In this document: positions 60,547-64,000 of the stretch, piece by piece
Layout: each line of letters opens with the position of its first letter
Position numbering within the stretch: the stretch's first letter is position 1
From: Auanema rhodensis
Lineage: Eukaryota > Nematoda > Chromadorea > Rhabditida > Rhabditidae
Reading direction: 5' to 3'
Length of the DNA: 64,000 bases
Assembly: GCA_964057225.1 (NCBI GenBank)
Contig: OZ059898.1
Coordinates: forward strand, 3,968,001-4,032,000
Program-made: the position numbers and the translations under genes
Notes under the pieces: generated by a model
The model's database searches: none
What the model was told of the DNA's origin: nothing
The model's input: only the letters and a program-made list of their open reading frames with translations

Positions 60547-63128
60547 CGTTTTGGTTCGTGGAAATCTGAAAAAAAATGTATGATGACGTCAGACAACATT
60601 TATTTTCTATTATTATTATACTTATTTCATATAATTTTTTTTTATTATTGCTTTATAATGTTATTCTTCTTCTTCTTCTTTTTTTCTTCGATTTTCTTCC
60701 AAATATCTTTTCTCTCTATAGTTCTTATCATCACAAATTTCTATATGTTCAAACATTTTTTTATATTGTTTCATTTCAATATTTGCATTTTAATACTATA
60801 TATCAACATCTATAATGAAATTCAATACTTTTACTTTTCTAAAGTGCCATTAAATTGTCCTGAAACCTACCATGACCATGTCCACACAAATTAATTGAAG
60901 TACATAGTTGGTGAATTTGTCTTTTTTCTTTCTCTATTGGAAGAATTTTTATTTGCTTCTATTTCAAATTATATATTATATCTGGAAAAATATCAAAATC
61001 CTTGTCATTTTATTTTGTTAAAACTGATAAAAATATAAAAATCAAATAAATTTGATAAAGTTGCAACATTTTTCCACATTTTTATTTTTATCTATTTATA
61101 GATTATTTCAAAAACAAACAAACAAACAAACAGATAAATTTATAACTTTGTTATTTTATAGTTAATATATTGTTGCAGCTCATATAACTATATGGACTCA
61201 TCTTAATTTTTTGAGCATTCAGGTGCTTCAACGTCTGTAAGATAAAAAATTCAATTCAATATCAAATACTTTTGAAAGATCCACATTTTTTAAAAAAAAT
61301 TAAATAATTCTTTTATAGTGTTAATTATGTTAAACTTAAAATATTAATATTATTTGAAATTTCAACTATTTTTAAAATATACAATCAAAACTATTTCATT
61401 TACAAATATCTATATATATATATATATATATTTCTTTTGATAATTTTAATTATTATTTAATTACTCATTATTACTTTCATTTTGAATATTTTATTGATGA
61501 ATTAAAAAAAAAGTTTATTTCTATTGTTTGAGAATTAGAAAATGTATTTTTAGTATAAAGAAAAATACAGTGATTCAAATATAATCGACTGCTTTCAACT
61601 GGTGAAAGAATAATAAAAAAATCCAATTTTGATACAAATGTGTCTATTTTTAATTTCCAAAAATTGGAAAAAAAGGAGAATTAAGAAGATATATTTGAAA
61701 TTTTCGCATGAATCTCATTGAAAGTGCCGGTCTTTAAAATCACAAGATCTTACTCATTTATCTATAGTACAAGTGAATGAGAATCTATTTTTCTTGAGTT
61801 TATCTTAGAAAATAAGAATATTTATCAGTAAGGTGAATAACCTATTATTTCAAATGTTTAGCTTTTGCATATAATGGAAAAATGTAAATTTTTTTATTTT
61901 GTTGATTCTTATCCCTTTTTCTTCTTCTTTTTTTCTTTTAAATTGTTTGATTCGCATTTTATAAAAATCTATTAAAGAAGATTTGATGCGAATATTGACC
62001 GCACACAAGCTCATATTTGAAGAAAACTGTTTTAGAAAAAATAAGTGTGTATAATCATTTTTTTCAATTTCTTTCAAGTTATAGATATGAATATCTTTTT
62101 GTGATTTTTTCGATATTCGTTTTGAGAAAAGTGTCCATTTACTTTTATCCATCAAAATGTACATGCATACATGATGATTCATGTTGAGCTTCAAGAATTT
62201 ATTCAAAAACCTTTTTACGGACATTGCATCACTGCCTTAACTGTCAAATCTGCTTGGCAAGAAAGGATAAAGATAACTACGGAGAGGGTTAGAGAAAAAA
62301 AGAAGAAGTAGGGTGTGTGAAGGAAAGACACAGCTGAGGAAGTATAGAGCGATAGATATGCAGAGAAAGCAAGAGATTCGAGAATTGAGGCAGAGGATGT
62401 CCTCCGTTTGGCAACTAGGCTGTAGACGCTTGCCTGCCTTTTTGCTCTGCCTATCTATTCCTAGTCTTTCGTTTCTCTGTTTCACGTGCTCCTTGCTCTC
62501 CTTCCTACGTCTCTGTCCTAGCCTCGTTTAAGAGCATACTCTCTGAAGGTCCATGAGCTTGCTGCTGACGCTGTCAATGTCTCTTAAATGCGCAAACTAG
62601 GTCTTCTACTCCTCTTCTCTCTTTCTCTCAATCTCTCTCTGTTTTATCGCTCTCCTTCTCGTTGCTCTCTCATTTAATAATACTATTTTTGAATGCCGTT
62701 CTTCCTTACTCTCCCTCTTTCTTCACAATGCCATTGCGTTCACCATCATATACAGACAAGCAGAATCTAGTCCTCCTTCTCCTTCTTGTCTTCTAACACT
62801 TGGACAACAACGAGCCTGAAAAAAGTTCGGAAGATACGAAACTGCTTGGTTCTTTTATTTTCTTATTCGAAAGTATAGCGCCAATATTACTCAGTTTATT
62901 TTCATCAGTAGTACAAGGCTGCTAGCTAGCTATTCTAGCTTATTTCATTCCCCAGCAAACATTTTCATTCAGAAAAAGTATTGAAATATCTTCCAATATT
63001 CGTAGATATCTGCAGCTTATATCTGGTAATTGATATTCGTTAGTCTCATATTGCTATTAGGCTTTAACCAGTAATACACGGCAGCACTTCTCTTGATTTT
63101 CTAAAATTCACTGAATTGCTATTGAACT

Positions 63129-63252
63129 ATGAATGAGCCGGAGGATCGAATTCTTCACAAAGATAGCTCATGCACATCTCGTGGTCGGCCAGAAATACCA
63201 CGAAAAATGCGCCTTTTACGTCATTTATCTGGTTTGCTAGATTCGAAAAAAG
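63129..63252 (+). CDS. Alternative first coding exon of the large right-hand gene
   Basis: Opens with ATG at 63129 (MNEPEDRILHKDSSCTSRGR...) and stays open for 41 codons, ending in a Lys-rich stretch (HLSGLLDSKK) at a strong GTAAGC donor, phase 1. The matching phase of the 49633-49683 exon suggests alternative N-termini joined to a shared downstream exon outside the window. A separate gene starting here is the other possibility. No domain is recognisable. Confidence 0.5.
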
Positions 63253-63911
63253 GTAAGCTAAGCTAATTTATAGTGAAGGACTGAACTTTAGTCAAAGCCT
63301 GTTTATAATAGTTTTATTTATTGGTTATAATATATATATATATATACTCATGTTTAAAGCTAACTTTAACTATATATTTAACTTTTTTTTCTTTTATATA
63401 ACTCAAAAGACTTTCTTTCTCTTACATTTCTTGTCAAATTGAAATATGCTACTCGAGACGTAGGCAATGTATATAGAGAACCTTTTACGAGCCTTTCCAT
63501 AATTGAAAAATTTTAATTATCATCTATAGCCACCTCTATTCTCTACATTGTCTCTTAAAATTACCAATCAACATTCAGTCAAAATTTGAAAGTTATTTTC
63601 ACATTTTATTATCATGTTCTTCTTCATCTATCTATATTATTATTTTGATTATAAACTTTTTTTTTAGTTTATATACATATATAGTATGTTGAACGATTAA
63701 TTCAATTTTTATGTTAAATTTATAATATATAGTAAAGATATATATATATATGTTTTCTATATCAATTCATAGATAATTTTATTATATTTTATTATATACT
63801 ATAATAATAATAATAATAAAAAAAAATACCTTTTTCAAAATGAAATATTCTATAAATAATGTTAATATTCATATTTCTTAATAATTATATTATAGTTCAT
63901 ACAAAAATTGT

Positions 63912-63950
<39 letters not shown>

Positions 63951-64000
63951 TGATACATTATAATGTGATAAGAATATTTTATTAATTTTATTATCTTTTT
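63253..64000 (+). other. Start of another AT-rich intron, running off the window
   Basis: Follows the donor at 63253. Only AT-rich sequence with (TA)n at about 63334-63347 and 63917-63948. Confidence 0.5.

Larger units (their letters stand above)
59498..63128 (+). other. Long intron right of the mariner and probable second promoter region
   Basis: No coding exon supported. The last 800 bp (about 62300-63128) change character: GC-richer and pyrimidine-rich, with many CTCT runs, ending shortly before an ATG-led exon. That is what an alternative promoter with 5' UTR would look like here. A non-coding exon ending at about 62600 (AACTAG then GTCTTC) is possible but unproven. Confidence 0.4.

Noticed and set aside
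60576..60894. Hydrophobic Phe/Leu-rich frames resembling membrane segments
   Set aside because: T-rich DNA gives such frames by chance; codon content is repeat-like and no exon borders fit.

Overview
The window is nuclear DNA of a nematode. It encodes a FLP-14 type neuropeptide precursor with four KHEYLRF-G copies, has mostly 35-50 nt GT-AG introns, and carries splice acceptors immediately upstream of start codons, as expected for spliced-leader trans-splicing. The alkyl-DHAP synthase is laid out as in nematodes that lack PTS2 peroxisomal import. The DNA is very AT-rich. I could not place the species.

Layout. 1-8120 (+): 3' 43 exons of a KMT2C/D (SET-16-like) histone H3K4 methyltransferase. 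9446-12285 (+): alkyl-DHAP synthase. 12828-16441 (+): lysosomal beta-mannosidase with two splice or frame lesions. 16580-17279 (-): cytochrome c oxidase subunit 5A. 18890-24487 (+): single-pass ADAM with a ruined zinc site (UNC-71/ADM-1 or ADAM11/22/23 type). 25199-28216 and 29147-31068 (+): two tandem secreted paralogues, each with two copies of a six-cysteine CGAT module I do not recognise, plus a Ser/Thr-rich tail. 34205-37251 (+): flp-14-like precursor. 38931-39979 (-): UBASH3/phosphoglycerate-mutase-fold protein in which every recognisable catalytic position is substituted. 40.9 kb to the window end (+): what looks like the 5' part of one large gene, with a CRE-bearing promoter, a GC-rich exon, a 51-nt exon, very long introns and an alternative first coding exon at 63129-63252. 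One long intron holds an intact mariner transposon (58207-59495).

The window has two regimes. The first 31 kb is gene-dense with tiny introns. The last 33 kb is sparse, with long introns and many CT/GA and TA microsatellites. The genes do not form one pathway: the dense half holds chromatin, ether-lipid, glycan-turnover and respiratory housekeeping genes plus secreted or surface proteins, and the sparse half has a neuronal flavour. Exon models for KMT2, AGPS, COX5A, ADAM, both CGAT paralogues, FLP-14 and the pseudophosphatase add up to whole codons from start (or window edge) to stop, so they should be close to right.
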